From the NCBI RefSeq assembly GCF_039994875.1, contig NZ_CP121196.1, positions 1,240,001-1,304,000 of the forward strand: a DNA stretch of 64,000 nt, in the 5' to 3' direction. Every line of letters begins with the position of its first letter. Within the stretch, counting starts at the first letter, position 1. Below, in pieces: positions 54,340-62,582 of the stretch. Source of the stretch: Telmatobacter sp. DSM 110680 (GTDB taxonomy: Bacteria > Acidobacteriota > Terriglobia > Terriglobales > Acidobacteriaceae). A program made the translations under genes and the position numbers. The notes below the pieces were generated by a model, which did not search any database, was not told the DNA's origin, and saw only the letters and a program-made list of their open reading frames with translations.

Positions 54340-54596
54340 TCGAAAACCCTGCAGACCTCATCCCTGCCTGGATGTTGCTATCGGCAGCTTTTGGCTACCT
54401 CATCGGAGAAGCATGCGGCGACCTGGCCCGACATCGCAAGTGTCTTGAGCAAAATAATGCCGAGCTGCGCGATCAACTCCAACACCCTCTCTCGAAGGAT
54501 CTGCACCGGGAACTGGCGCAGCAGCGCAAGGTCATCAACGACATCCACAGCCGACTCGTGGCCGTTTCAAAAGGCCTCGAAAAACGCCCCGACTAA
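54336..54596 (+). CDS. Small membrane protein with coiled coil
   Basis: This 86-residue protein has one membrane helix near residues 10-30 (AWMLLSAAFGYLIGEACG), followed by a long charged helix with coiled-coil character (LEQNNAELRDQLQ ... ELAQQRKVINDIHSRL). It overlaps the recombinase stop by four bases, so it belongs to the same translational unit. No family is recognised. A 13-bp hairpin begins 14 bases after its stop and probably ends the operon. Confidence 0.75.
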   Translation: MIENPADLIPAWMLLSAAFGYLIGEACGDLARHRKCLEQNNAELRDQLQHPLSKDLHRELAQQRKVINDIHSRLVAVSKGLEKRPD

Positions 54597-54609
54597 CTCC
54601 CTCTAAATC

Positions 54610-54660
54610 AACGGCCGGATCGCAACGATCCGGCCGTTCCATAAGGTGTGGGTTGTGGGA
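54610..54660 (+). repeat. Palindromic intergenic repeat, copy D (terminator-like)
   Basis: A perfect 13-bp stem, AACGGCCGGATCG with CGATCCGGCCGTT and a CAA loop (54610-54638), is followed by the family tail CCATAAGGTGTGGGTTGTGG. It lies 14 bases after the last gene of the recombinase cassette and between convergent genes. This makes it a likely intrinsic terminator, although the usual T-run is missing. Confidence 0.8.
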
Positions 54661-54707
54661 CGGGAAAAGACCTTAATTATTAAGGAGCAACTCGCCTTTC
54701 GGCTGCC

Positions 54708-56816
54708 CTAAGCCCCAAACATTTCTGCCGCATGCTTTGTGGCCTCATCGAATGCCTGCTCATTATCGCAAATCACAAACAACCGATCATCATCATTCAA
54801 TGGTCCTATGTCATCTCCCGGATTCAGTAAGATCTTACTTCCGCGCACAACGGCAATTGGGATCACAGCGCGTGCCTTTGATTCCCTTCTGGCATAAAAA
54901 CGCAACACATCGGAGAACCGGGCATTCTTCAGCTGGTCAGGCACCTTCACTCTATAAATCTCGTCTGAGTTGGCATTAAAGGTAAGCAGAGTTTGAAACA
55001 AGTCTGCTAGCCCAGGAGTAAAGGCGCATTGGGTCAGAACATTCGCGCCGAAATTCTCTGCACATACAAGTTCTGTGCGCACCCCCCTTCCAGCTGCCTC
55101 AGCAGCTTTCAAATTCCTGGTGGAGCGAACTTCGGCGGTCACCGGTGTATCACACATTCCACGCAAAGCGATTAGTGCGAGTACAGTCTTCGCATCTGAT
55201 ACATCCGGATCCAAGTGCTGACCAGTCTCACTCGACCACGAGGCAAGTATGATGATTGACCAAGCCGAGCAAACCTTCGCCTGCTCTAGAACTCTAGTGT
55301 CAGTTGCATCTCCCGAAACCCAAAAACATCTTTCGAACGATGGTCGGTGCGGAAAGACTGACGGACCTTGACCTATAACAACGACGGGCCGCTTTTTCAT
55401 CTCCGGCCCGTGCAATTCTTCAATCATCTCTTCCACACGGCGATCCCAATTAATGAGAATGATGTGTTCTGCGAGGTGACTTGGCACAGGAACCCTCCCC
55501 ATCCATCTTCCTAGCTCTTCCGAAATGTATCTCTTTCCGAATTCCGCTATAACCCACGCTACCAATGCGACTCCCACGATGATCGCAACAACAGCTACTC
55601 TCTCACCCCATGTAGTTCTTGGTGCTCTCGCCTGGAATCCACCGGAAACATACACGAGCACCGACCACATGGATTTGGAGATGGTTTCAAAGTTTTCGTT
55701 GACATGACGCTCACACCAATACAATCCAAGCGCAGCAGATAACCAAACCCCGCAGAGAGCGAGCACTGCTGCAATGAGATCAGCAAGACCGCTTGTTGCT
55801 TGCCGAACATGGGCCCGCTTCCAGATTAGAGCGGCACCGATGATTGCAAGCAAGAGCGCGAGGCCCATCCAAAACCACCCTATGCCGAGACCAGAAGACA
55901 GATAAGGTTTTGCCGCTGGATGAATCTGAATCGGGAGCTGAGCAGCAACGGGTCTGAAGAGCAAGTCCATTTTGGATCCGGTGGCGTGCTCAATTTCAGT
56001 TCGCTCCTTTTCAAGCAATTCCAAAACACTCGAAACTTTTGTGGGATCCACATTTGAGCGAACGAGCAAAAGACACTGTGTACCAACAGTCGGCACATCG
56101 TCGTCCTGATTGGCATATGGTCCCTTGGGGATATACGCCTCGACGTAGCTCCCGGTATTTGTCAGCCGAGATATCAGCTTTGGGTCAAGCACAAGAAGCC
56201 GCGCTTCACGGCTCGACATTGACTGGACGACAGTACCAGCGGGAACGGTGCTTGTGATAAAAGCCGCGTCAATCGACTCATCTGATAGTTGCGGAACTAT
56301 TTGGTCCATTGACAATGCCCGGGCCTGAAACTCCCCCATGGAGACACCAGCCGCTTCGAGAACGGAACGCGACGTGAGCTGTCCACCACTTCCATTGGCT
56401 CCAGTAGCGATGGTTTTACCTTTTAGCTCGTCAACCGAGAAGATGAACAGATCATCTCTGACCAGTACGTGCACTGGCTCAGTGAAGATCGGCGTGAGCA
56501 ATTCAATATTTGTGATCGGTCTCGTGAAAGGGAGGCGCCCGAGGAGCGCTCTCACTGCGACATCACTCTGTACCAATGCAAAGTCAGCTCTTCCAGAACT
56601 CAACATCCCAATGTTCTCGACTGAGCCGGCAGACACGATCGGTTGAACTTTGATCCCAGAGCGCGCTGAGACTTCGGCGATGGCATTTGCCACCCTGAAA
56701 TAGTTGCCTTGGCTCTCTCCTGAAGCGAGGAGCACCGGGCGCTCCAGCGTTTGCGCCATCAAACTCGGAATCGCGAAGGAACAACTCAACAGGGACAACC
56801 ATAAAGGTGCAACCAT
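54708..56816 (-). CDS. Chimera of TAXI solute-binding domain, ion-channel pore and RCK domain
   Basis: This 702-residue protein has a signal peptide (1-22). Residues 25-300 resemble a TAXI-family periplasmic solute-binding domain (LASGESQGNYFRVANAIAEV, IVSAGSVENIGMLSSGRADF). Membrane helices at 312-332 and 344-366 follow, then a pore-helix and loop-like segment ETISKSMWSVLVYVSGGF (377-394) and a helix at 405-427. The cytoplasmic part is RCK/TrkA-like (HIILINWDRRVEEMIEEL, RCFWVSGDATDTRVLEQA) with a TrkA-C-like end (GPLNDDDRLFVICD). The order suggests a ligand-gated cation channel. The ATG at 56816 with AGGA ahead is preferred. A TTG at 57017 overlapping the CsgG-like gene is an alternative. 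Ion selectivity cannot be read from the atypical SGGF loop. Confidence 0.82.
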   Translation of the reverse strand: MVAPLWLSLLSCSFAIPSLMAQTLERPVLLASGESQGNYFRVANAIAEVSARSGIKVQPIVSAGSVENIGMLSSGRADFALVQSDVAVRALLGRLPFTRPITNIELLTPIFTEPVHVLVRDDLFIFSVDELKGKTIATGANGSGGQLTSRSVLEAAGVSMGEFQARALSMDQIVPQLSDESIDAAFITSTVPAGTVVQSMSSREARLLVLDPKLISRLTNTGSYVEAYIPKGPYANQDDDVPTVGTQCLLLVRSNVDPTKVSSVLELLEKERTEIEHATGSKMDLLFRPVAAQLPIQIHPAAKPYLSSGLGIGWFWMGLALLLAIIGAALIWKRAHVRQATSGLADLIAAVLALCGVWLSAALGLYWCERHVNENFETISKSMWSVLVYVSGGFQARAPRTTWGERVAVVAIIVGVALVAWVIAEFGKRYISEELGRWMGRVPVPSHLAEHIILINWDRRVEEMIEELHGPEMKKRPVVVIGQGPSVFPHRPSFERCFWVSGDATDTRVLEQAKVCSAWSIIILASWSSETGQHLDPDVSDAKTVLALIALRGMCDTPVTAEVRSTRNLKAAEAAGRGVRTELVCAENFGANVLTQCAFTPGLADLFQTLLTFNANSDEIYRVKVPDQLKNARFSDVLRFYARRESKARAVIPIAVVRGSKILLNPGDDIGPLNDDDRLFVICDNEQAFDEATKHAAEMFGA

Positions 56817-57006
56817 GGTCTTCCTGTGTTCGACATGCTTCGCGCGCGGAACATCGGCGGTTGAAGGTACAGATGGAGATGGAGACAAAACAACACGGCA
56901 TCGCGCATCCCCAGCTACATCACTCCCGGCGGCCCTCAAGAACGTCACCCGCGTTTCGACGCTACGCGACTCATAAATACTCATTCCATTCGCACAGGTT
57001 TGCGGT

Positions 57007-58638
57007 TCATCTGACAAACTTGTGAATTAGCTGTACAACTGAGTCTTCAAACTTTTGCATGTCGCGAATCTCACTATCGCCCATCGGGAAGGCGCTCGCG
57101 AGATTCTTGCCTGTTGTTGTCGACGCATCCTTCGAGTACATGTAAGGCAGCATCTGGTAATCCTTTTCTTTACCGCCAGCGTCCTTGAATCTAATGTTGA
57201 TTATTGGCAGATCGGGAATCTTCTCATTGGCCATCATTCCTTTTGAGATTTTCCGGACTTGCACATCAGAGACCGCAGATCCAGAGATATCGAATCCGTC
57301 ACCGTTTCCACCCGTATACGCCAGCTTCCCTTTCTGAATAGTGAGCTGGCCGGTGCACAGGTTCATTCCGTGATAGTGTGCGATTGGAAAGATAAGAGCA
57401 CCGTCGCTCTGAATGAGTTTCTCGGCGATACCGTCTCCCTCTACAAAATCGCCAAGAGCATAATGTGAAAGGGCCTCCCCGGCAAGCACGCGCACATCAC
57501 TGGGGCCGAGTGCAGCTGCATGCTTGTATTCGTCCAAAGCCTGTGACCAGAACCGGTCGTGCATATAGCTCTCTGCACGTTTGATCGATTGCTCCAACTG
57601 CTCTTTGTTGGAGGTTACGTCCGTGGGGTGGTCAGTCTGTGTACCTAATGCTCCCCGAAGCCGTTTAGCGTGTTCCATATCCACAGTGGCCGGGTCATTC
57701 ACCTGCGGGACCCTTCCCCCGGCACCAGCATCTGCGGTGAATCTAGCCTCTGCATGATCTGCCTGTCCGACATCTGTGACCTCCATCTGACCAACATCGA
57801 CCAGTTTGTGATAGATAATCTTGCCGCTTTTGTCTTTGACGCCGTTGTCATGCTTGATCAACAGGCGGTCCCCCACTCGAAGCCCATCAGCACTTCCAAT
57901 GCCTCCAAGTATCCAAAGTCCGCCACCTTCTTCCGCCACAATCGTCGGATTTGCAGAAGAAAGCTTTTCTACCCACGGATCGTCGCCGCATTCAACCATT
58001 TCATGCAGTGAATTAAGCTTGCTCACGATGTCCCGAACAGCATCTGTCGTCGCTCTTCCGATTAAGCTGGACGAAGATTCGAGAGTGACTGCTCCCGCGA
58101 TCACTCTCTGAAAAAGTCCATATTCCGACACTTCACTTTTTGCTGTGGAATGCGCGTCACCGGCCTGTGATAGGACAGTCTCTCCGGTAGCCACCTTGAT
58201 CAGCCGGAAGTCGACGCGTACATCCGCTCGCTGCTGATATTCGATCACAATCGTATTAGGGCCAAGCAGATTGATCTTCTGCTTCCGTTGGCCAGTTTCG
58301 GAGTAACTGAAATTTGTCACCTTGCCCATCAGTAGGTATTGTGCGCCCAGGAGGTTGCCTTTCCGAGCGAAGGTGTCTCCTTTGGCGTAGTCGGTTGTAC
58401 CGAAATCCATTTCCTTCGTCGCCTCGTCGATATTCGACCGCTCGAGGATATTGAATTTTCCAGTGTTTTGAAGCTCCGTAGTCAAAATCTCGGTCAACCC
58501 GTTGCCGATCGTTGACCGCGTATAGTTCGCTGGATTTGCGAAAGTCTTGATGGCAATTTTGGGGCGGCACTCCTGTGCCGATAATGAACTGAACATTAGA
58601 ACGGGCAAGAGTAGAAGGGATGAACAAAACGATTGCAT
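57007..58638 (-). CDS. CsgG/HfaB-type protein with helical C-terminal half
   Basis: This 543-residue protein has a signal peptide (FCSSLLLLPVLMFSSLSAQ). Residues 26-215 match the CsgG/HfaB pattern (GNGLTEILTTELQNTGKFNI, LERSNIDEATKE, LLGAQYLLMGKVTNFSY). CsgG forms the outer-membrane curli export pore, and more distant relatives are periplasmic lipoproteins of unknown role. Here no lipobox Cys is at the usual place. A beta region (240-320) and a TPR-like part (360-430) follow. The start at 58638 has GGAG eight bases ahead. It begins 25 bases after the GloVer lipoprotein stop, suggesting one transcript. Confidence 0.83.
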   Translation of the reverse strand: MQSFCSSLLLLPVLMFSSLSAQECRPKIAIKTFANPANYTRSTIGNGLTEILTTELQNTGKFNILERSNIDEATKEMDFGTTDYAKGDTFARKGNLLGAQYLLMGKVTNFSYSETGQRKQKINLLGPNTIVIEYQQRADVRVDFRLIKVATGETVLSQAGDAHSTAKSEVSEYGLFQRVIAGAVTLESSSSLIGRATTDAVRDIVSKLNSLHEMVECGDDPWVEKLSSANPTIVAEEGGGLWILGGIGSADGLRVGDRLLIKHDNGVKDKSGKIIYHKLVDVGQMEVTDVGQADHAEARFTADAGAGGRVPQVNDPATVDMEHAKRLRGALGTQTDHPTDVTSNKEQLEQSIKRAESYMHDRFWSQALDEYKHAAALGPSDVRVLAGEALSHYALGDFVEGDGIAEKLIQSDGALIFPIAHYHGMNLCTGQLTIQKGKLAYTGGNGDGFDISGSAVSDVQVRKISKGMMANEKIPDLPIINIRFKDAGGKEKDYQMLPYMYSKDASTTTGKNLASAFPMGDSEIRDMQKFEDSVVQLIHKFVR

Positions 58639-58663
58639 GCGATATCTCCGTGGAATGGAAAAC

Positions 58664-61600
58664 CTATGGAACAGCTGGTGGCGCTGGTGCTGCAAATTTC
58701 ACGTGCTCATGTCGCTCAAGTGGAGGAGTGAGAGGATTCGCTTCTATGCTCTGTGAGTGAAGACCATGCGAGTTGGAAGCCAGAATGTTCAGATTCGAAA
58801 CTCGGTAAATGGTCCCGTCATCATAAAGTCCGCCATACTCGGCCGTTCCGTACAGCGCACCATCGGGGCCTTGCACTACTGCGGACGTGGGATCGGCGCC
58901 ATCAGATTGTCCATTAAATGTGTAGAGCACAGTTACATTCCCGAGCGAATCCATCCGAAAAACTGTTCCGCATCCGGGCCCAAAGTCTCCGGTGCAACTG
59001 GAATTGCCCCCTCCGTTAGTGGTCCCGTAGAAAAAGCCGTCGTTCGCCAACATGAGCCCATTCGGATAAGCTCCATCCGGTCCAGAGAAGGAATGCAGCG
59101 ACGAGAAATTACCCGCCGTGTCAATTTTGAAAGCTGTTCCACAGCCGCTCCATTGCGCTCCGCCGGAGCACGACGTGGTACCCCCAAACTCTGTGGTTCC
59201 GTACAGTTCTCCGTCAGAACCGCGGATCAACGATGAATGAGGGTAGGCACCATCCTTCGAGGAAAATGAGTGCAGGGTTTTGATCGTCCCCGATGAGCTC
59301 AACTGGTAAACAGTGCCACATCCTGGAGTGTCATACGAGGAGCAAGTCGTGTTTCCGCCTGCACCCGTCACACCATAGAAATAACCATCTGGCTGAGAGA
59401 GAAGAGATGCTGCTGGAAATGCTCCTTCCGTACCAGAAAACGTGTGCACACCAGTGATACCGGAGGAAGACTTTATCGCAAAGATGGCGCCGCAACCCGA
59501 TCTGGACTGACCATTGATCGATCCAGTACACGTGCTACTTCCGCCCACGTCATTAGCTCCGTACAGCGTTCCGTCATTTGCCTGTATGAATGAGGCAATG
59601 GGGCCCGCTCCAGCCGGTGAAAAGTACGGTCCAAACGAGAAGACGGAGTTGAACCCAGCCGTCGAGTCGAACTTGAATACAGTCCCACATCCCGATTGAA
59701 CAGTCGTTCCGGAGACGACGCACTGGGAGGTGTTGGATCCTCCGAAGTCTGTAGTTCCATAGAAGACACCATTGGAGACTTCAAGCAGCGATGAGACTGG
59801 GTATGCGCCATCTGAACCGGAGAAGCTGTGCAACGTAGTCAGCGCGCCCGATAGATCACTTTTGTAGAGAGTGCCGCAGCCATTCAAAGAAGAGATATAC
59901 GAACACGAGAGATTTCCCCCTGCTTGAGTAGCCCCATATAGATTTCCATCGCTGCCCACAATTGGCGCACCCCATGGATTTGCGCCTTCCGTGCCGTGGT
60001 TGAAGGAATGCAGAGTGCTGATCGTCGGACCGCTGACGATCGCAACTGTCGCAACTGCGCTCTGGTTAGGGTTGGCTGCACTTGCGACGATAACGTGGTA
60101 CGTTCCAATTTGGTTCGGCGCTGTGTAAACTCCACCCGAGGTAATGGTTCCTCCAGTTGATCCTTCTTGAACGCTCCACACTGGAGAAACACCTGCACCA
60201 GCAATCACAGAGAAAGTCTGTATTGAGCCTGCAGGAACAGAAACCGATGCGGGACTAATGCTGATCCAGTTCGCGGAACCAGTTACGGTGAACGAGATGG
60301 GGTTTGAGCTTTCTCCGCTTGGCGACGGATTGACAAGCGAAATCTGGTCAGTTCCCGCTGTCGCCAAGAGGCTGCCCGGTATCAGAGCTGTAACAGATGT
60401 TGGGTCGATGAAAGTGGTCGGTAAAGGAGAACCGTTCGCCGCTGCATATGCTCCAGGAACAAAGTTGCTTCCTGCCAATGAAACCGTGAGTGCAGGTCCA
60501 AACTGCATTGCGTTTGGCGGAGTAATCGAGCTTAACGTCGGCTGACCTAGGAATGTTCCGTTGGCTTGTGCAACTTGGTTCGAGTAAATCGTGTATTCAG
60601 GCGTATCGAGTTCGTCATTTCCGAACCCCAAAACCGTCAAGGTTATGCCGGCATATGCCTCATCGCCGAGCCACAGTGTCCACCACGGATTAGCGCTTGT
60701 GTCAGCCTTGAGTTCTACATACATGCGGGGGTCCACATGCCATGTAACCGAGCCGAAGAACTGAAATCCTGCTTGCACTCCGAAATATCCCTTGGCATCG
60801 AGAGTTCCCTCTACTCCCGTGGGATATGAAACCTGTTGCAAAGTCCCGCTGAATACCGGAGAAGCAATGAGGTTTTGTACTTGAATACCGGCTCCAAAGC
60901 TTCCAGCTTCGGCACCGCCAAGATATAAGCCTCCAGAAGCCGATCCCGTCAAACCGACAAGTGGAGTAATGCTCGGTGTGATGACTGCCAGTGCATTTCC
61001 AATACTTCCGGGCAGCCCCAGCACGGACTGACACGTTTCATTCCCTAAACAAACAACCTGATTCTCAAAATCAGATTTATCTAGGGTCTGACTCCAGTCG
61101 AATGTAGTGGAGTATTGCCCCTTCACCACCAGGTTTGAGTATTGCTGCAAGTTGACAGTAGCTTTCGCTGAAAGATTAAGTGCGCTGTATTCGAAATCGA
61201 CATGCAGATTACAGAAGTCCACTTCCCCAGATGCGGTGATCGTATTTTGGTTCTGGTCTGGAGGGAGTGCATATGCGAACGGCAGCGATAAGACCTGGGG
61301 AGCCAACGCACATGGGTTTGTGAGTGCAGTGCTTGAGGTGACAACACCTGCTTTGACCAGCTTCGGAGACATGGAAGTTTGTGGAGATGCTGCTCCACTG
61401 GCAGCTTTTGTGAACGGTAAATCAACACCGAAACGCGCCTGGATGATCTCGTCTTTCAACGTGGCTGGTGACACGGTTGCAGTGATGATCGAGCCGCTGT
61501 TTGCTACAGAGACGATCTTCACCAGCAATCCGTTCGGAATCACTGTTGCTGGCGAACTGACTAGGACATCTCCCGCCTTCAGCGATGCAGCAACTTCACT

Positions 61601-62332
61601 CGAGGAACTCAGCGAAACGGTTGTCCCGTCTGGGGATAAAGTGAGAGATTGAAGTCCGGCTTGGTCCAGAACTTTGGTCGTGTTGGGAACTATGTTGTAG
61701 TAGTCCACCGTGACCGTCGATGTGGCTTGAGAGACGACTACGGTCGTTTGCGTCGTCTGTGTGGCATGGTAGGTGTTCGATCCGGCAACGACGGGTGAAG
61801 CCGCCACCGTGTAGGTCCCGGGAATTGCATTCAGCGTCTGCGATGCAGTGACGCTCGTTAACGCTCCATTTGGGTCCGTGACTGTGACCTTTGCGTTAGT
61901 TCCCGTCGGCAAGTCTGTGATGTTCACGGTCAGCGCTGTTGGATTGGCCACTGTGATAGATGAAGTGCCTGATTTCGATGCGTCCTGTGTTGAGGTGGCT
62001 TTGATGGTGGCTGATCCAGCTATCGAAGGAGTAAAAATCCCTTGACTGCTGACGGTTCCTGCGCCAGTCGGGCTCACAGTCCAAATCACAGTTGAACTGT
62101 AGTTGCCTGTCCCAGTAACGGTGGCGCTGCAGGTCGCTGTTTGATTCGTGACGATGGATGAAGGTGAACACGCCGTCGTCACCGAGGTTATGGTGGGCTG
62201 CGGAGTTCCACCGCCACTGCTATTACCACCTCCGCCACACCCAACTATCCCAAGTGCAACGAGGTTGAAGAGCCCGATACAGACTATTGAGAACTGGACA
62301 AAGTGGCGAATGCCGACCCCATTTCGATTCAT
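58664..62332 (-). CDS. Lipoprotein with Ig-like domains and seven GloVer-type repeats
   Basis: This 1222-residue protein has a lipoprotein signal ending GIVGC, then a Gly/Ser linker. A BIG2-like domain lies near residues 45-125, a long unassigned beta-rich part (130-610) follows, then a TIG-like domain (LSSITPPNAMQFGPALTVSL) and another Ig-like unit. Finally come seven repeats of about 50 residues built on LYGTTEFGG-type motifs (LYGATQAGGN, FYGTTDFGGS, LYGANDVGGS, FYGVTGAGGN, LYGTTEFGGT, FYGTTNGGGN, LYGTAEYGG). Such repeats form extracellular propeller-like or solenoid surfaces in Acidobacteria. The ATG at 62332 has GGAG ahead, and a GTG at 62371 is rejected. Probably surface-exposed; ligand unknown. 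Confidence 0.9.
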   Translation of the reverse strand: MNRNGVGIRHFVQFSIVCIGLFNLVALGIVGCGGGGNSSGGGTPQPTITSVTTACSPSSIVTNQTATCSATVTGTGNYSSTVIWTVSPTGAGTVSSQGIFTPSIAGSATIKATSTQDASKSGTSSITVANPTALTVNITDLPTGTNAKVTVTDPNGALTSVTASQTLNAIPGTYTVAASPVVAGSNTYHATQTTQTTVVVSQATSTVTVDYYNIVPNTTKVLDQAGLQSLTLSPDGTTVSLSSSSEVAASLKAGDVLVSSPATVIPNGLLVKIVSVANSGSIITATVSPATLKDEIIQARFGVDLPFTKAASGAASPQTSMSPKLVKAGVVTSSTALTNPCALAPQVLSLPFAYALPPDQNQNTITASGEVDFCNLHVDFEYSALNLSAKATVNLQQYSNLVVKGQYSTTFDWSQTLDKSDFENQVVCLGNETCQSVLGLPGSIGNALAVITPSITPLVGLTGSASGGLYLGGAEAGSFGAGIQVQNLIASPVFSGTLQQVSYPTGVEGTLDAKGYFGVQAGFQFFGSVTWHVDPRMYVELKADTSANPWWTLWLGDEAYAGITLTVLGFGNDELDTPEYTIYSNQVAQANGTFLGQPTLSSITPPNAMQFGPALTVSLAGSNFVPGAYAAANGSPLPTTFIDPTSVTALIPGSLLATAGTDQISLVNPSPSGESSNPISFTVTGSANWISISPASVSVPAGSIQTFSVIAGAGVSPVWSVQEGSTGGTITSGGVYTAPNQIGTYHVIVASAANPNQSAVATVAIVSGPTISTLHSFNHGTEGANPWGAPIVGSDGNLYGATQAGGNLSCSYISSLNGCGTLYKSDLSGALTTLHSFSGSDGAYPVSSLLEVSNGVFYGTTDFGGSNTSQCVVSGTTVQSGCGTVFKFDSTAGFNSVFSFGPYFSPAGAGPIASFIQANDGTLYGANDVGGSSTCTGSINGQSRSGCGAIFAIKSSSGITGVHTFSGTEGAFPAASLLSQPDGYFYGVTGAGGNTTCSSYDTPGCGTVYQLSSSGTIKTLHSFSSKDGAYPHSSLIRGSDGELYGTTEFGGTTSCSGGAQWSGCGTAFKIDTAGNFSSLHSFSGPDGAYPNGLMLANDGFFYGTTNGGGNSSCTGDFGPGCGTVFRMDSLGNVTVLYTFNGQSDGADPTSAVVQGPDGALYGTAEYGGLYDDGTIYRVSNLNILASNSHGLHSQSIEANPLTPPLERHEHVKFAAPAPPAVP

Positions 62333-62582
62333 CGAATCTCCGATTATCGATATGACTGCTGCTTTAGGCACTCCTCCAGCCAGTTACTCCCCCGATAGAA
62401 GTGAGGACGAAAGTGCCCAGTCGGATGGAAGAAATCCCTTGTCTAATCAAGGCTTACGAACTAACCTTCCGCAAGAGACCAAATGTGACAGGAACTGACT
62501 CTTTGTGACATCGCATTCTTCCGTGTGATTTATAACACCGGGTCCTTTTGATGAGTCTCTTCCTGCCGGGTGACACGAAAGC

